From: Marinimicrobium hydrolyticum
GTDB taxonomy: Bacteria > Pseudomonadota > Gammaproteobacteria > Pseudomonadales > Cellvibrionaceae
Direction: 5' to 3'
NCBI RefSeq assembly: GCF_030848505.1
Contig: NZ_JAVDDU010000001.1
Location: 620,001-684,000 of the forward strand
DNA length: 64,000 nucleotides
Shown here: piece by piece, positions 63,918-64,000 of the stretch
Position numbering within the stretch: position 1 is the stretch's first letter
Layout: the number at the start of each line of letters is the position of its first letter
Translations under genes and position numbers: made by a program
The notes under the pieces: generated by a model
Database searches by the model: none
What the model was told of the DNA's origin: nothing
Seen by the model: only the letters and a program-made list of their open reading frames with translations

Positions 63918-64000
63918 ATGGCGATATTTAAACCGGTTAAAACTCCCTGCATCGGTGTGTGTTCCACCGGAATTGGTGATGCGGTATGCAGGGGGTGCAA
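63918..64000 (+). CDS. DUF1289 family protein (N-terminal fragment, runs off the window)
   Basis: The visible 27 residues include the DUF1289 signature: TPCIGVCSTGIGDAVCRGCK, four cysteines as C-x3-C-x8-C-x2-C, likely a small metal-binding knuckle. It starts eight bases after the SMP-30 stop. Function of the family is unknown. Confidence 0.8.
   Translation, partial: MAIFKPVKTPCIGVCSTGIGDAVCRGC

Overview
The window reads as a chromosomal segment of a gammaproteobacterium, probably a marine relative of the Pseudomonas/Cellvibrio/Marinobacter assemblage. The main evidence is the block lolC-lolD-lolE, DUF2062, comEC, exbB, exbD, lpxK, kdsB, LMW-PTP, murB, which follows the order I recall from Pseudomonas. 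A large (1645 aa) NAD-glutamate dehydrogenase, a type IV minor-pilin/PilY1 operon, AcnB and DHODH class 2 fit the same assignment. Species cannot be named from the sequence alone. I see no rRNA, tRNA, CRISPR array, transposase, integrase or phage gene.

Layout. 0-14 kb: a PilZ gene fragment, then the envelope block: lipoprotein export (LolCDE), DNA uptake channel (ComEC), ExbBD-type energisers, lipid A and Kdo synthesis (LpxK, KdsB), a small phosphatase and MurB. A 736-aa membrane-anchored coiled-coil protein of unknown function sits inside it on the opposite strand. 14-22 kb, all minus strand: a small membrane protein, a PP2C phosphatase/Ser-Thr kinase pair (the kinase carries a formylglycine-generating-enzyme-like domain), an M16C metallopeptidase, and a GIY-YIG/DTW fusion gene. 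22-29.4 kb, minus strand: a complete moxR-DUF58-DUF4381-batA-batBC-batD aerotolerance-type operon. 29.8-42.4 kb, plus strand: a seven-gene amino-acid catabolic run from NAD-GDH through SSADH and GABA-type aminotransferase to an amidase-like protein and a class I aminotransferase. 43-50 kb: DUF2835, pyrD, mgsA, an SDR, two DUF1566 (lectin-fold) surface proteins and a dienelactone hydrolase. 50-53 kb: single-domain ModE regulator and modABC. 53-59.7 kb: pilE-pilV-pilW-pilX-pilY1-fimT. 59.8-64 kb: acnB, an SMP-30-type lipoprotein and the start of a DUF1289 gene.

The most unusual signal is a family of short mosaic palindromic repeats, 88-210 bp long with perfect 18-26 bp terminal inverted repeats. 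They lie at about 325-535, 13677-13886, 13982-14069, 21605-21758, 42548-42670 and 42748-42929. Their ends and cores are shuffled between copies. Two copies lie in inverted orientation either side of the 13-kb lolC-murB block. One copy lies in frame inside the GIY-YIG/DTW gene and encodes the linker that joins the two domains.

Other points worth checking are an amidase-signature protein whose triad lysine position is threonine, a possible mutually exclusive hairpin leader before pilE, a ModE-like operator over the predicted modA start site, and a palindrome over the -35 box of the acnB promoter.
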